From contig JAYYVF010000118.1 in NCBI GenBank assembly GCA_036343635.1, positions 1 through 64,000 on the forward strand: a DNA stretch of 64,000 bases. Direction: 5' to 3'. Each line of letters opens with the position of its first letter. The stretch's first letter is position 1. Under the pieces are notes generated by a model. It was not told the origin of the DNA. It worked only from the letters and a program-made list of their open reading frames with translations, and searched no databases. This stretch comes from GCA-2693325 sp036343635 (lineage in GTDB: Bacteria; Latescibacterota; UBA2968; UBA8231). The translations under genes were made by a program, and so were the position numbers. Below, one piece after another: positions 19,245 through 29,077 of this stretch.

Positions 19245-19745
19245 CTATCTCTGGTAACGGTCAAACAGCAAATTATTTGCTTTTCGGTCTAGAGGTATTT
19301 CAAAAAGCAAAGTGCTATTAAAGGTTGCATCCTGCTCCATGTAAAATGAATCACCATAAGCAATAAAGAAAGGAGAATGTGTTCTTGGATAGTATCGAGT
19401 CCTCGTGTCATCCACCAAGCGAAAACAACGAGGAACGACAGGAAACCCGATCTTCATCATGGCTTTAATCTCGACATCGATTAAGACAAATTTATTACCC
19501 TCGTCCGGAACACCCTTAAAATACGAAGTATAACGGACTCCTTTTTCTGGGACACTCCATACAACCGGCTCCTTAATTCGTTCAATGACGTCGCTAATAG
19601 ATTTTACCCTAATGGATTCATTTTGAGTAAATTTTAACAATATATAAAGTGGTATAAACACAACGATTAAACCAAGTATGTAACGGTTCAATCGACGCAA
19701 ATATAGATCAAGGTTACTGGTTCTTCTGTGATTACGTTTTGGCAT
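19245..19745 (-). CDS. membrane-anchored hypothetical protein
   Basis: A 166-residue protein with a basic N-terminus, one membrane segment (about residues 24-42, LGLIVVFIPLYILLKF) and a C-terminal soluble part of about 115 residues outside the membrane. The soluble part has beta-rich stretches (KFVLIDVEIKAMM, DATFNSTLLFEIP) reminiscent of the immunoglobulin-like DUF4352/Telokin-like folds; this resemblance is weak. I do not recognise a family with confidence. It sits between the S8 protease gene (14 bp) and prfB (11 bp) in the long minus-strand run, so it is presumably coexpressed with envelope genes. Confidence 0.7.
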   Translation of the reverse strand: MPKRNHRRTSNLDLYLRRLNRYILGLIVVFIPLYILLKFTQNESIRVKSISDVIERIKEPVVWSVPEKGVRYTSYFKGVPDEGNKFVLIDVEIKAMMKIGFPVVPRCFRLVDDTRTRYYPRTHSPFFIAYGDSFYMEQDATFNSTLLFEIPLDRKANNLLFDRYQR

Positions 19746-19759
19746 ATGAAAAATGTCTT

Positions 19760-21427
19760 CTATTGCTTGCGCACAATTGCAAGTGTTCCGTTGAACGTTA
19801 CTTCTTTAGCTACAAGCCTATAAAAATAAATCCCATTGGCGAGGCCGTCGTCCAGTCTCCACGCAGGTGCACCACTAGCCGCCCTATATACTCCCGGCAA
19901 CAAATAATTGTCCTGCCTAAAAACGAGACCGCCTCCGACATTAAATACATGCAATATTACATCCGTCGGTTCGGTAATATCCATTGGGAAAAAAACTTGT
20001 TGCACCCCTCCAATGACCGGATTTGGAGAAGGAGCAAATAATCGTGTTGTTTGGGGAATCGCCGGCTGTAAACCGCTTGCCCCAAGCGCATTAACTAATC
20101 CCCAACCAAAAATCGTATCCGCACCACTATCACCCAGATCTAAGGCACTGCTTTTTAGCTCAGAGAGTACTTGATCAGGCTTCCAATCTGGATTAATCTG
20201 CAACATCAGAGCACTAATACCACTGACAATTGGAGCAGCAAATGATGTTCCATTATTTCGCACGTAACCACCGGAACGAATATCCGCCACAACGACACCT
20301 TGGCCTGGAGCTACTAGGTCTGGTTTTATACGTCCGTCAGCAGTGGGACCACGCGAACTCGTTGCAGAAATATTAAATTGCCTTTCGAAGCCCGCCGTCA
20401 ATGCAACAGAACCGACTGACGTAACCCCATCTGCATCGGCTGGAGCAGTAATGTAATGCCAGGAAGACAGCGCTTCGTTCCCAGCTGCCACGACAATGAT
20501 AAGACCTCGCTCAACCCCAAGTCCGGCTGCTACACTTGTTAAAGCCGTTCTTCCATCTAAATCTTGATAATTATAACCACTACCATCATCCCATAGATTG
20601 TAGCCCAAGGAACTGTTAACAACATCAGCTCCCAACGAATCGGCCCACTCTAGGCCAGCTATCCAACGATCTTCTTCCACAGGAAACTCAGAGGCGTTGT
20701 CTTCTGTTTTGGCTAGTAAATATTCCGCGTCGGGTGCAACACCTACAAACTTTCCTATATGGTTCCCTGCCAAAATGGAAAGTACTTGAGCACCATGAAT
20801 ATTCTGAGATGAAAGCCTCTCATCCCCCGTCTGAGGTTGATCCGATTGGTCACTTACAATATCATCATTATTGACAAAATCCTTCTCGGCAATAACATTG
20901 AGGCCATTTAAAAAAACTGGATGTTCAGTATAATGAAAACCATTGTCCAAAACAGCTATTCGGATACCAAAACCTCGAAATCCCATCTGATGCAATGGTA
21001 TAACATTTACTTGACCCAGTTGCTCATAGGCATTACCATAATAATTATTATCAATTACAGGACGCTCGGCAGGAAGTGGGCGTCCACTTTGTCTATCTGG
21101 CCTGGGTAGCCGTCGTACTGGGATAATAGTTTTGATAAATTTTAGCTTACTTAATTCGATTTGCTGATAATTCGTAGCATTAACACTTACGGCATTAATC
21201 CACCGCGAGCTTATTCGCACTCGAACACCAATTTTTTCAATCTTATTTATATAATCCTTACGAACTGGTAAATCCTGCTCTGCAACATCATGAATAGACC
21301 TGGAAAAATCCCAGATAATAACCTGTCCATCGGGAGTGACTTTATCTCGCAAAATCAACCAAACAAGGTCTGCATGAGCGCTGCCCGTGCAAAACACCAG
21401 CAAACATAATATCGTTAAACCAAACAT
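19760..21427 (-). CDS. secreted subtilisin-like (S8) serine protease with Por tail
   Basis: A 555-residue exported protease. It has a signal peptide (about 1-19), a propeptide-like region (about 20-135), then the S8 domain with the full triad: Asp161 (AVLDNGF), His211 (IHGAQV) and Ser395 (GTSFAAPIVSG). The oxyanion Asn is probably in the AAGNE motif. The last 90 residues form a FlgD-like tail (FAPSPNPV... GIYFYRLVAKE), related to but weaker than the tails of the other secreted proteins. Such tails are cleaved or anchored at the surface in related phyla. The gene sits between lolA and the anchored hypothetical. Substrate unknown; maturation of envelope proteins is an inference. Confidence 0.9.
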   Translation of the reverse strand: MFGLTILCLLVFCTGSAHADLVWLILRDKVTPDGQVIIWDFSRSIHDVAEQDLPVRKDYINKIEKIGVRVRISSRWINAVSVNATNYQQIELSKLKFIKTIIPVRRLPRPDRQSGRPLPAERPVIDNNYYGNAYEQLGQVNVIPLHQMGFRGFGIRIAVLDNGFHYTEHPVFLNGLNVIAEKDFVNNDDIVSDQSDQPQTGDERLSSQNIHGAQVLSILAGNHIGKFVGVAPDAEYLLAKTEDNASEFPVEEDRWIAGLEWADSLGADVVNSSLGYNLWDDGSGYNYQDLDGRTALTSVAAGLGVERGLIIVVAAGNEALSSWHYITAPADADGVTSVGSVALTAGFERQFNISATSSRGPTADGRIKPDLVAPGQGVVVADIRSGGYVRNNGTSFAAPIVSGISALMLQINPDWKPDQVLSELKSSALDLGDSGADTIFGWGLVNALGASGLQPAIPQTTRLFAPSPNPVIGGVQQVFFPMDITEPTDVILHVFNVGGGLVFRQDNYLLPGVYRAASGAPAWRLDDGLANGIYFYRLVAKEVTFNGTLAIVRKQ

Positions 21428-21445
21428 CGGCAGAAGGCCAAAACT

Positions 21446-22108
21446 CTACTGCGTTAAAGAAGGCGAAATCCGCCGATCTAATACTTCGACACCACCTGGA
21501 ATCACAAATGAAAAGCTGCCGGATCTAAGTTTCTTATTAACTTTATGTTCCTTCAATCGGTAGGTGGTAATGTCACCATTTTCCTCACCATATTCGATTT
21601 TCAACAACCACCACTTTTTTTTATCTACCCAAATCTTTAGCCATCTATCCGGTGAATCACTTAGACGTTCTCGCATAGAAATTATATAAGCCGATCTGCC
21701 AGCTATTTTCGTTTCTTCTACAACTGTTGGCACAAAATTAGCAGAATAGTCGACAAAAATCTGCCAAGGATTACGCAACTCTCCGTCGTAATCACTAATG
21801 ATAACCTGTTTATTCCGGTCGACATATGACCAAACGGTAATACCATCGGCAACCATGACATCACCGTTATCTAATCCTACCCGGAATTGATTCGGATTTT
21901 GCATATAAATCTTCCCAGTACGACTACGAGTTTTATCCAGAGCAGCCCAATAGAATTCTTTTTCAAAATCCATCGAAAAGGTTTTATAGCCTTCTAATCG
22001 ATCTTGTAGCCTTCCGACAATTTCACCTCCCGTTAATGCTAACACACTCTTTGCCAAAAAAGTAAATTGAACGAATAAGACAAGTCTTAAAGATCCTGTT
22101 TGTTTCAA
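21446..22108 (-). CDS. lolA: outer-membrane lipoprotein carrier LolA
   Basis: A 220-residue periplasmic carrier that takes lipoproteins from LolCDE to the outer membrane. A signal peptide (about 1-24) is followed by the family's GEIVGRLQDRLEGYKTFSMDFEKEF opening, of which the N-terminal GxxxxRLQ and F-x-F/Y strand are typical. Later strands include the IWSYVDRNKQVIISDYD region. It overlaps the ftsK stop by 4 bp (ATGA); ftsK-lolA adjacency is also seen in Escherichia coli, supporting the call. It precedes the S8 protease gene. Confidence 0.88.
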   Translation of the reverse strand: MKQTGSLRLVLFVQFTFLAKSVLALTGGEIVGRLQDRLEGYKTFSMDFEKEFYWAALDKTRSRTGKIYMQNPNQFRVGLDNGDVMVADGITVWSYVDRNKQVIISDYDGELRNPWQIFVDYSANFVPTVVEETKIAGRSAYIISMRERLSDSPDRWLKIWVDKKKWWLLKIEYGEENGDITTYRLKEHKVNKKLRSGSFSFVIPGGVEVLDRRISPSLTQ

Positions 22109-24453
22109 GCCTGTCCTCCCAACATCTCGCTAATATCTTCGACATAGATTTGGCGTGGCTTTGCACCATCTGCTGGCCCCACGACACCGGCATGTTCCAA
22201 TTCATCCATTAATCTAGCGGCTCTGGAATAACCAACTTTCATACGACGTTGAAGATACGACGTTGAAGCCTGTTGAGCTTCGACAACGATCTTCATAGCT
22301 TCATTAAATAACTCATCCTGACTTTCTTCCCCGGTCCCAAAACCGGAATTATTAGAAAAAACACCCACTTCCTCCGATTGATAGCCACTATTCTTAATAT
22401 CTTCGACCATGCGTTCAGTCTCTTCTCCAGAAAGAAACGCACCATGAATTCGAATGGCTTCTCCTTGCCCTCCCGGCAAAAATAGCATGTCACCCTGACC
22501 AAGCAATGATTCCGCTCCGTTCATATCAAGAATAGTTCGGGAATCCGTTTTCGAGGCAACTTGAAATGCGATTCTAGACGGAAAATTAGCCTTTATTACT
22601 CCGGTAATTACGTTAACAGATGGTCGTTGGGTTGCAAGAATAATATGAATACCTACTGCTCGGGATTTCTGTGCCAAACCCATCAATGAAGTTTCAACGT
22701 CTGCGGGGGCAGTCAACATCAAATCGGCAAATTCATCTATCACAATAACTATGTACGGCATAGCCTTTTCTTGCTCTACCCCGTCATCTTGTGTTTCAAC
22801 ATTTATACGCTCAAGCTTAATATTATAATCGGCCAAATTTCGCACACCCAATTTTGCCAGCTTTTGGTAGCGAGCCTCCATTTCAGCGACGGCCCATTTT
22901 AAAGCATCAGAGGCCTTTTTCGGCTCCGTGATGACTGGAACCAACAAATGGGGGATATCGTTGTACATAGTTAATTCGACTACCTTTGGGTCAACCATCA
23001 GAAAACGTACTTGGTCGGGGGTCGCTTTAAAAAGAATACTGCAAATCAAACAATTTATACAAACACTTTTCCCAGCCCCCGTTGCACCTGCAACCAATAA
23101 GTGCGGCATCTTGGCCATGTCTGCCGCATAAGGCTCACCGGCTATTGTCTTGCCCAGTGCCATCGTCAATTTAGATTCAGCTCGGCGGAATTCCTTTGAT
23201 TCTAATATTTCTCGCAAGTAAACGGTTTCACGATCATGATTCGCGATTTCAACCCCCACAACAGACTTACCTGGAACAGGAGCTTGTATTCTAATTTTTT
23301 TAGCACTCATTATACGCGCAAGGTCATCTGACAAGGTAACAATTCGATTCACTTTCACCCCTGCAGCCGGTTCAACCTCATATCGCGTTACAACTGGTCC
23401 AGGGCTGACCTCAACTACTTTACCGGCAACATCAAAATTATCTAACGCTTGTTCAAGTCTACGTGCGTTTTGTAGCAACAACTCTCGGTCTATATTGCCA
23501 GCATTTTCCGGCACCTCGTCTAGCAACCCCATCTTTGGTACTTTATATCGCCCTCGAGATTTCTTTCTCTTAGTTGACACTGATGGTTCAGTAGTTTCAT
23601 CCTGGTGAGATGATACATCTATTCGAAGGGGTTCTGAATCCTTTTTGCCAGCATTAACCTCCGTCTCGAGAGTTATCAGATCATCGGCTATGTTTGATCC
23701 ATCTTGCAAACTATCATTGTTAGAAACTGCAATCGGAATATCTGCCGCCTCATTAATTTCTAATTTCTCCGCTAAAATATCCTCACCAAAATCCTCATCA
23801 TCAATTGGAATCTTGTGTTTAGCCTTTTTAGACGCTCGCCGCAAACGCCAAGCTTCTACGCCACGAACTGGAATCAGCCAAAGAGCGACCAACAACTTTC
23901 CTGTTTTACGCCCGACACCTATTAACAGTTCCATTAACCAGCGAAGATTGAGATCGGTCACCGCAATCAGAGTTGCTAAAAACAAGGCCATCAATAAAAC
24001 ACTAGAACCAAGACGCCCAAGATATGGAATAAAAAATTCATGACTCAAGAAATACCCGAAACCTCCGCCAATAGTATGAGCCAAATTAGACGAGAAGTTT
24101 GGGAGACCGGATCCGATACAAAAGAAAATCGTCATCGAAAATAATCCAATACTACGCCACAACACGCCAGACCCAGACGCTTTAATCAACATACTCCAAC
24201 CCCAAAATAGAAATAAAAGAGGAATAGAATATGCTCCCCAGCCCAAATAATCGAATGAAGAATACGATAGACTCGCGCCAACTCGCCCACCCCAATTCTC
24301 TACCAGGTCGGCAGACCTGCTAGAATTTGGATAATCAAGATCCGAATAGGAAGAGTAACTGACTAGAAAAAACAACCCAACGCCCAAAGCCAAAATACCT
24401 AGCACGGGCAAAACGCGATCCTGGTTCATAAGACGCTGTAATTCACCAAACAT
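22105..24453 (-). CDS. ftsK: DNA translocase FtsK/SpoIIIE
   Basis: A 782-residue septal DNA pump. Four or five membrane segments (about 18-175) are followed by a short charged linker (about 205-300), then the motor: alpha/beta parts (about 305-430), Walker A GATGAGKS, Walker B VIVIDEFADLM, ATQRPSVNVITG and the RIAFQVASKTDSRTILD motif. The C-terminal winged-helix gamma domain is present (about 700-780, STSYLQRRMKVGYSRAARLMDELE), so it should read KOPS-like polar sequences and activate XerCD. The linker is short relative to E. coli FtsK. It overlaps lolA by 4 bp. Confidence 0.95.
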   Translation of the reverse strand: MFGELQRLMNQDRVLPVLGILALGVGLFFLVSYSSYSDLDYPNSSRSADLVENWGGRVGASLSYSSFDYLGWGAYSIPLLFLFWGWSMLIKASGSGVLWRSIGLFSMTIFFCIGSGLPNFSSNLAHTIGGGFGYFLSHEFFIPYLGRLGSSVLLMALFLATLIAVTDLNLRWLMELLIGVGRKTGKLLVALWLIPVRGVEAWRLRRASKKAKHKIPIDDEDFGEDILAEKLEINEAADIPIAVSNNDSLQDGSNIADDLITLETEVNAGKKDSEPLRIDVSSHQDETTEPSVSTKRKKSRGRYKVPKMGLLDEVPENAGNIDRELLLQNARRLEQALDNFDVAGKVVEVSPGPVVTRYEVEPAAGVKVNRIVTLSDDLARIMSAKKIRIQAPVPGKSVVGVEIANHDRETVYLREILESKEFRRAESKLTMALGKTIAGEPYAADMAKMPHLLVAGATGAGKSVCINCLICSILFKATPDQVRFLMVDPKVVELTMYNDIPHLLVPVITEPKKASDALKWAVAEMEARYQKLAKLGVRNLADYNIKLERINVETQDDGVEQEKAMPYIVIVIDEFADLMLTAPADVETSLMGLAQKSRAVGIHIILATQRPSVNVITGVIKANFPSRIAFQVASKTDSRTILDMNGAESLLGQGDMLFLPGGQGEAIRIHGAFLSGEETERMVEDIKNSGYQSEEVGVFSNNSGFGTGEESQDELFNEAMKIVVEAQQASTSYLQRRMKVGYSRAARLMDELEHAGVVGPADGAKPRQIYVEDISEMLGGQA

Positions 24454-24579
24454 GGAATAGCAACTCCGCTAAACGATAACGCACCAAATAATCCTAAAAA
24501 TAGTAATTGAAAACATCAATAGGGGAGGTTAGTTGAATATTAAGCAATAATGCGATTTTCCGCATGTAGCCATAACAAA

Positions 24580-26724
24580 TCAAACCATACCCAGACGCCT
24601 TCTGAGCCACCATTCCGTTGCGAGAAATATCACCATTATAGATAATATCACGCTGCTACGATTAAGGCGAAATACGTTTATTTCTGAAACTACATTATGG
24701 CCAAAATCCCAATGCTTAAACAAATCTGCTGCTGCCGATATCGAATAAACTGACCCTCCGCTGGCTTCGGCTAAACCTTCCAGCAACGGAAGATTCGTTC
24801 GAAGTTCGGCCCACTCGACGCCATAAGTATCCACAACAACCTTGCCCTTGTCTCCTTTTATCAAATTGTCTCCACATTTAGCAGTAGACCTATACCAATA
24901 TTCTCCGCTAGGGGGTGCAGCCCATCGGCCTCTATAGAAACCATTTGGTTGGAGCTCAAGATCAATTAATTCACCAGTATCTAATTCTACGCTCACATTG
25001 CACCCTCGTTCCAATTCAGACAATCCTCCCATTACTCGACCACTAAACGTTACCGCTGCACCAGATCTGTATATGGGACGCTCTGAAGTTACCTCTAAAC
25101 GATTACTTGCCGTATTAGTCCCTAACCAACGAATAGCATTTTTCCAAAATAGGCCAACTATTCCAGGGCTTGACATTAACCCGCGACTCGTTAATTCAAG
25201 CAACCAACACGACTGTGACAAAGCAAAAATCATCTTACCCATTTTATAACTTGCAGAAACAAAGACCGGATCACCATCTGTACTTTCAATTAACACTCGG
25301 GCATTTGGTTTTTGCAAAGCAACAGGAAAAAAGCCGTGTAACGGAGGCATCGCCTCCCAAAATTGATTCAAACCGATAGTATGCACACCAAATGCTGGAT
25401 GCTGAAAGCCATCCTTAGCCAAACGTAAAGAAACGTCCTTTTTCGAGAATGACTTATCTAAAATTTCAAACGGGAAAAATCCGTTGGGAAGAAATTGAAA
25501 TGCCTTATCAAATCCTTCAGGTCCTCCTATCCAAAGCAACCCCTTACCATTGCCTATTTCGTTCTCAAATACTGACGACATTCGATTAGACCACATTCTC
25601 GGATCGTAGCCAAGTAAAACGAATACGTCATTACTTTGAAAAAGCGAGTCTTCCCATTTTCCTTCATACAACTCGCCTGGGGTTTTTTGTATTGCCGCAG
25701 TAATGCTCAATGTCGAATCTCCGGTCAATGCTCTAAAAAGAAACGCGGTGTCGCTATTAGGACGACTCGCCACAAGCACAACTTTTAATCTCTCTTGCTC
25801 GACATATAGCCACGTCATTATCTGATTGTTAACACGCGTTACTTCTCCTTCCAACGGCATCATCGCCAAACGGTACAGATGAGCTCCTGACGTGGACGGC
25901 CGGACGGACACCTCTATTTCCTGCAATTCACCCGTAAAAACTATAGAGACGCGCGACAACTCTTTGCCCTCCTCGTAAACAACTAGGTCAGAGCTTTGTC
26001 CTGCGTAACCACTTCCTACAACTTTAACCTTAATTTTTGTCTCTTGGCCTAAATAATGCGGCCCCTTTGATTCTGCCGCTATTATATTTAAATCAGCAGG
26101 AATGGAAGTCTCGCCCACAGATAACGAAAAAATAGGTATCCGAAACTCCTTTGTAACCTCAATCGGATTTAAGCCGGAGTTGTGTATACCATCGGTAAGA
26201 ACCAAAACACTCTTTAAATATCCAGGCTCGGTCGTATTTCGAATAGCATATTGCAGTGTTTCACCAAAATTCGTGGATTGACCCCCGGCTTTTAGTTTCT
26301 GAAGAGTGTCCAAAGATACTGGATAAGCCAGATCGGCGAATCCCCATGCAAGAACGTCGAATTCCTTGACTTGATCCTTCCACAAATCACTATCAAAGAA
26401 ACTGCGAACTCGATCTAACCGACTCACTTTTCCTTCCGACACAGCCATACTTGGGCTAGTGTCTATTAACATTAGCATCTTCGGTTTTCGAACAACCTTA
26501 TTGCTCAGCTGAAAAATTGGTTCAATCAGCAAGCTTAACAATAAGAAAAAAACCATACTTCTTAAAAATACGAGCGTCCGAAACGACCAACCCATCGCAT
26601 AAGGATACGTTTTGGAATAGACGTAATGGACAAAAAAAATAATAAGAGGTAAACCAACAAGGAGTATGACCACACCTTCTATGTGGAAAACAGAATCTAC
26701 TGATAGGGCTAAATTTTCTAACAC
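24580..26724 (-). CDS. VWA-domain membrane protein with glutamine-amidotransferase-like fold
   Basis: A 714-residue membrane protein: two N-terminal membrane segments (about 17-37 and 48-68), a von Willebrand factor A domain with an intact MIDAS (DTSPSMAVS near residue 88 and LTDG near 177), then beta-rich and GATase1-like parts (about 310-480, LLWIGGPEGFD), and a final membrane helix (about 690-707). This layout is typical of large BatA/CcmI-neighbour-type VWA proteins in many phyla. Function is unknown; the metal-dependent adhesion site suggests protein binding on the periplasmic face. It overlaps tsaD by 7 bp and is probably cotranscribed with ybbR and tsaD. Confidence 0.8.
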   Translation of the reverse strand: MLENLALSVDSVFHIEGVVILLVGLPLIIFFVHYVYSKTYPYAMGWSFRTLVFLRSMVFFLLLSLLIEPIFQLSNKVVRKPKMLMLIDTSPSMAVSEGKVSRLDRVRSFFDSDLWKDQVKEFDVLAWGFADLAYPVSLDTLQKLKAGGQSTNFGETLQYAIRNTTEPGYLKSVLVLTDGIHNSGLNPIEVTKEFRIPIFSLSVGETSIPADLNIIAAESKGPHYLGQETKIKVKVVGSGYAGQSSDLVVYEEGKELSRVSIVFTGELQEIEVSVRPSTSGAHLYRLAMMPLEGEVTRVNNQIMTWLYVEQERLKVVLVASRPNSDTAFLFRALTGDSTLSITAAIQKTPGELYEGKWEDSLFQSNDVFVLLGYDPRMWSNRMSSVFENEIGNGKGLLWIGGPEGFDKAFQFLPNGFFPFEILDKSFSKKDVSLRLAKDGFQHPAFGVHTIGLNQFWEAMPPLHGFFPVALQKPNARVLIESTDGDPVFVSASYKMGKMIFALSQSCWLLELTSRGLMSSPGIVGLFWKNAIRWLGTNTASNRLEVTSERPIYRSGAAVTFSGRVMGGLSELERGCNVSVELDTGELIDLELQPNGFYRGRWAAPPSGEYWYRSTAKCGDNLIKGDKGKVVVDTYGVEWAELRTNLPLLEGLAEASGGSVYSISAAADLFKHWDFGHNVVSEINVFRLNRSSVILSIMVIFLATEWWLRRRLGMV

Positions 26725-27731
26725 AATTTTAGGCGTGGAGATGCATCTAACGTAAAGTCATCTACTAATCCCTTCGAAAATCGATCTACCCCGACTGCCC
26801 CGATCATCGCAGCATTGTCGGTACAATATTCAAAGTCTGGACAGAAAAAAGGCATCCCATATTTTTCAACTTCCCTTCTTAGCGATTCCCTTAGGCTTTG
26901 ATTAGCCGCCACTCCACCGGCTATGCAGACCGCGTTTATCGTTTTCCCATGTTGATGAAGCGCCTGGATTGTCTTAGTTACAAGAGAGTCAACAGCCGCT
27001 GATTGAAAACTCGCACAAATGTCGGCTAGTTGGCTACGCCGATCTTCTTCTGTTAAGCCGCGAACGTAATTCAATACAGCCGTTTTCAATCCACTAAAAC
27101 TAAAATCCGCATGACCAACCAGGGCACGAGGGAAATTGATAGAATCTGGATCACCTTTTTGAGCAATCTCAGATACAATACGGCCACCGGCTACCACTTC
27201 GTTTACAGGAAGTAAACCCATAAGTTTGGCCACTTTGTCGAATGCTTCGCCGACAGCATCATCGCGTGTTCTCCCGATCAATTTATACGAACCCAGTGCC
27301 TCAACACAAATCAGTTCAGTATGTCCTCCCGAAACCAACAGAGTTAGAAACGGTGGGTCTATCTTTTGAGCGATAAGGTTAGAAAATATATGACCCTCCA
27401 TATGATGAACACCGACTAATGGCTTACCGGTAGCCAAAGCAATCCCCTTTGCAACAGATACTCCAACAACTAAAGAGCCCACCAACCCAGGACCATGCGT
27501 TACAGCGATCCCAGATAGGTCGTCCCATGTAACGTCAGCCTCACGTAGGGCCTCGCGAATAGTAAAAACCATGGATCGCATGTGGGCTCTCGATGCCAGT
27601 TCAGGAACTACACCACCAAAAGCTGCGTGATCTGCCTGTGAGTATACAATATTCGCATGAACTTGCATTAAATCATCCACTACTGCTGCGGCAGTCTCAT
27701 CGCACGAAGACTCTATTGACAAAATTTTCAT
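26718..27731 (-). CDS. tsaD: tRNA N6-adenosine threonylcarbamoyltransferase
   Basis: TsaD transfers the threonylcarbamoyl group to A37 of ANN-decoding tRNAs, together with TsaB and TsaE. The 337-residue ASKHA-fold protein starts MKILSIESSCDETAAAVVD and has the metal-binding HHMEGH motif (about residue 110), LLVSGGHTEL and CIAGGVAANQSLR. No residue is obviously missing. It follows ybbR by 5 bp and overlaps the VWA gene; tsaB and tsaE are not in the window. Confidence 0.97.
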   Translation of the reverse strand: MKILSIESSCDETAAAVVDDLMQVHANIVYSQADHAAFGGVVPELASRAHMRSMVFTIREALREADVTWDDLSGIAVTHGPGLVGSLVVGVSVAKGIALATGKPLVGVHHMEGHIFSNLIAQKIDPPFLTLLVSGGHTELICVEALGSYKLIGRTRDDAVGEAFDKVAKLMGLLPVNEVVAGGRIVSEIAQKGDPDSINFPRALVGHADFSFSGLKTAVLNYVRGLTEEDRRSQLADICASFQSAAVDSLVTKTIQALHQHGKTINAVCIAGGVAANQSLRESLRREVEKYGMPFFCPDFEYCTDNAAMIGAVGVDRFSKGLVDDFTLDASPRLKLC

Positions 27732-27736
27732 AAGCC

Positions 27737-28672
27737 TTATTGCCTAACGATCTCGATCTGATTGGGCTGGATCGAGAGTATCTCAAAATTAGAGCCTATC
27801 AGGTCGCTCTTCACATCTACTAGGTTCCCATCATCCCCCACACCATAATCAACGTAAAGACCTAAGTCCGATGCTATATCTATCCGAGACACAACATCAA
27901 CCCCCCCTCGGATTTTTACAATAACGTTCTGGGGAACAAGCTTGAGCCCTGTTCCAGAGCTTCCGCGGATATCGACGGGCACGTTACTCAATTTATTCTC
28001 AGCTATAATTTGTACGTCCGCAGAAAAATTCACACTACGCGGATTAACGGTCACATATTTTGACAAACCAGACTGTAGATCTAGTGTTATGTTAACATCT
28101 TCACGAAGACCTGACAGGGAAAGTGTGTCTGAGCAAACTTTATCAATCGTGTCTAACAATGAACGGGGACCCACCAAACGAACTACTGTGGGAACTACTT
28201 CAGGTTGACCCACGACCACGTGAGCAATAGCGCTATTAATATTGGCCGCAACTTCAACCGGAACGTCTTTTTCTACCAGCCGATCGAAATACACTGAGAT
28301 TTCCTTCGGGTAAATAATTTCCTCAAACTGAACCTGCTTTTCAACAGACGTAAATTCAATCTGGCCTACGCTCAACAAATAAGTCCGGTTGCCTCCAACA
28401 TGGCCTTGAGTCTTGACCCGTAGGACATAATCATCAGGGTCCATTTGCAGAAGATTCTTTCCTGTTCCAGCTACACGAACCTTTACATGGGTTTCCGTCG
28501 TTCCAGACAGTAATGCGACAATAGGTTTTGATTCGGGAGGTATTTCGGGATCTTGAACAACCAGACGAACCAGGATCTCACGATCGAATGACTGCTCCGT
28601 TATCGCATGCACCCACAATACCGAACCTAAAGCAACGGCTCCTAACTTCGCACCCCAACTACGAAAGTACAT
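27737..28672 (-). CDS. YbbR-domain (CdaR-like) membrane-anchored protein
   Basis: A 311-residue protein with an N-terminal membrane anchor (about residues 8-24) followed by three or four YbbR repeats of about 80 residues (starts such as DREILVRLVVQDPE, EKDVPVEVAANINS, LSNVPVDIRGSSG). YbbR proteins often act as regulators of the diadenylate cyclase CdaA/DisA and are usually encoded directly after it. No cyclase gene is adjacent here: the upstream side has a terminator and a zinc-ribbon gene. So it is an orphan, or part of another role. It starts the ybbR-tsaD-VWA run. Confidence 0.82.
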   Translation of the reverse strand: MYFRSWGAKLGAVALGSVLWVHAITEQSFDREILVRLVVQDPEIPPESKPIVALLSGTTETHVKVRVAGTGKNLLQMDPDDYVLRVKTQGHVGGNRTYLLSVGQIEFTSVEKQVQFEEIIYPKEISVYFDRLVEKDVPVEVAANINSAIAHVVVGQPEVVPTVVRLVGPRSLLDTIDKVCSDTLSLSGLREDVNITLDLQSGLSKYVTVNPRSVNFSADVQIIAENKLSNVPVDIRGSSGTGLKLVPQNVIVKIRGGVDVVSRIDIASDLGLYVDYGVGDDGNLVDVKSDLIGSNFEILSIQPNQIEIVRQ

Positions 28673-28696
28673 ACACTCAAAACCCCCCCTAACTAC

Positions 28697-28727
28697 GAGA
28701 AAGGCCCCCTATTTGGGAGCCTTTCTC
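28697..28727. terminator. bidirectional terminator upstream of ybbR
   Basis: GAGAAAGGC (28697-28705) pairs with GCCTTTCTC (28719-28727), extended inward by CCC/GGG. The 5' flank and loop are C/A-rich, and the 3' flank is TATTTTC on the plus strand. It lies between the zinc-ribbon gene and ybbR, both minus strand, and should end the upstream transcript. Confidence 0.65.
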
Positions 28728-28804
28728 TATTTTCAACTATGAGATCGCGTTTCAACCTACAGAAATTCAATCAACCCAAAGTAATCATACAAAAAGTTTC
28801 CAGA

Positions 28805-28999
28805 CTATTTGTATGATTCTTTAAGCTCGGTTCCCGTGCTCAATTCACCGTTATCTATCCGCAGATGAAACCCACATTCTGGATTCGTACATGCCCAAGC
28901 TTTGTAATGTATCGAAGCTCCGTCGCGACCATAATCAGACAGAGGAATCAAAATACCTTGGGAACACTTCAAACACTGAGGAAAATTATTTGTCTCCAT
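28805..28999 (-). CDS. small zinc-ribbon protein, unknown function
   Basis: A 64-residue protein with two cysteine pairs: CLKC (about residues 9-12) and CTNPEC (about 37-42), which should bind one zinc. The rest is short and polar, with no membrane segment. It has its own promoter (29078-29106), a purine-rich ribosome-binding site (GGGGGAGGAAAAAATG) just before the ATG, and a terminator downstream, so it is a single-gene unit. I do not recognise the family; a nucleic-acid or protein-binding ribbon is the obvious but unproven idea. Confidence 0.75.
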   Translation of the reverse strand: METNNFPQCLKCSQGILIPLSDYGRDGASIHYKAWACTNPECGFHLRIDNGELSTGTELKESYK

Positions 29000-29077
29000 T
29001 TTTTCCTCCCCCCCCTTATAAAGAGATCTATTCGCTCATAAACAGCGATATTGAGAATTAAAATTAACTACACTGTG

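Noticed and set aside
24550..24565. ATGCG-CGCAT small hairpin between the VWA gene and ftsK as a terminator
   Set aside because: The stem is only 5 bp and no T-run follows.
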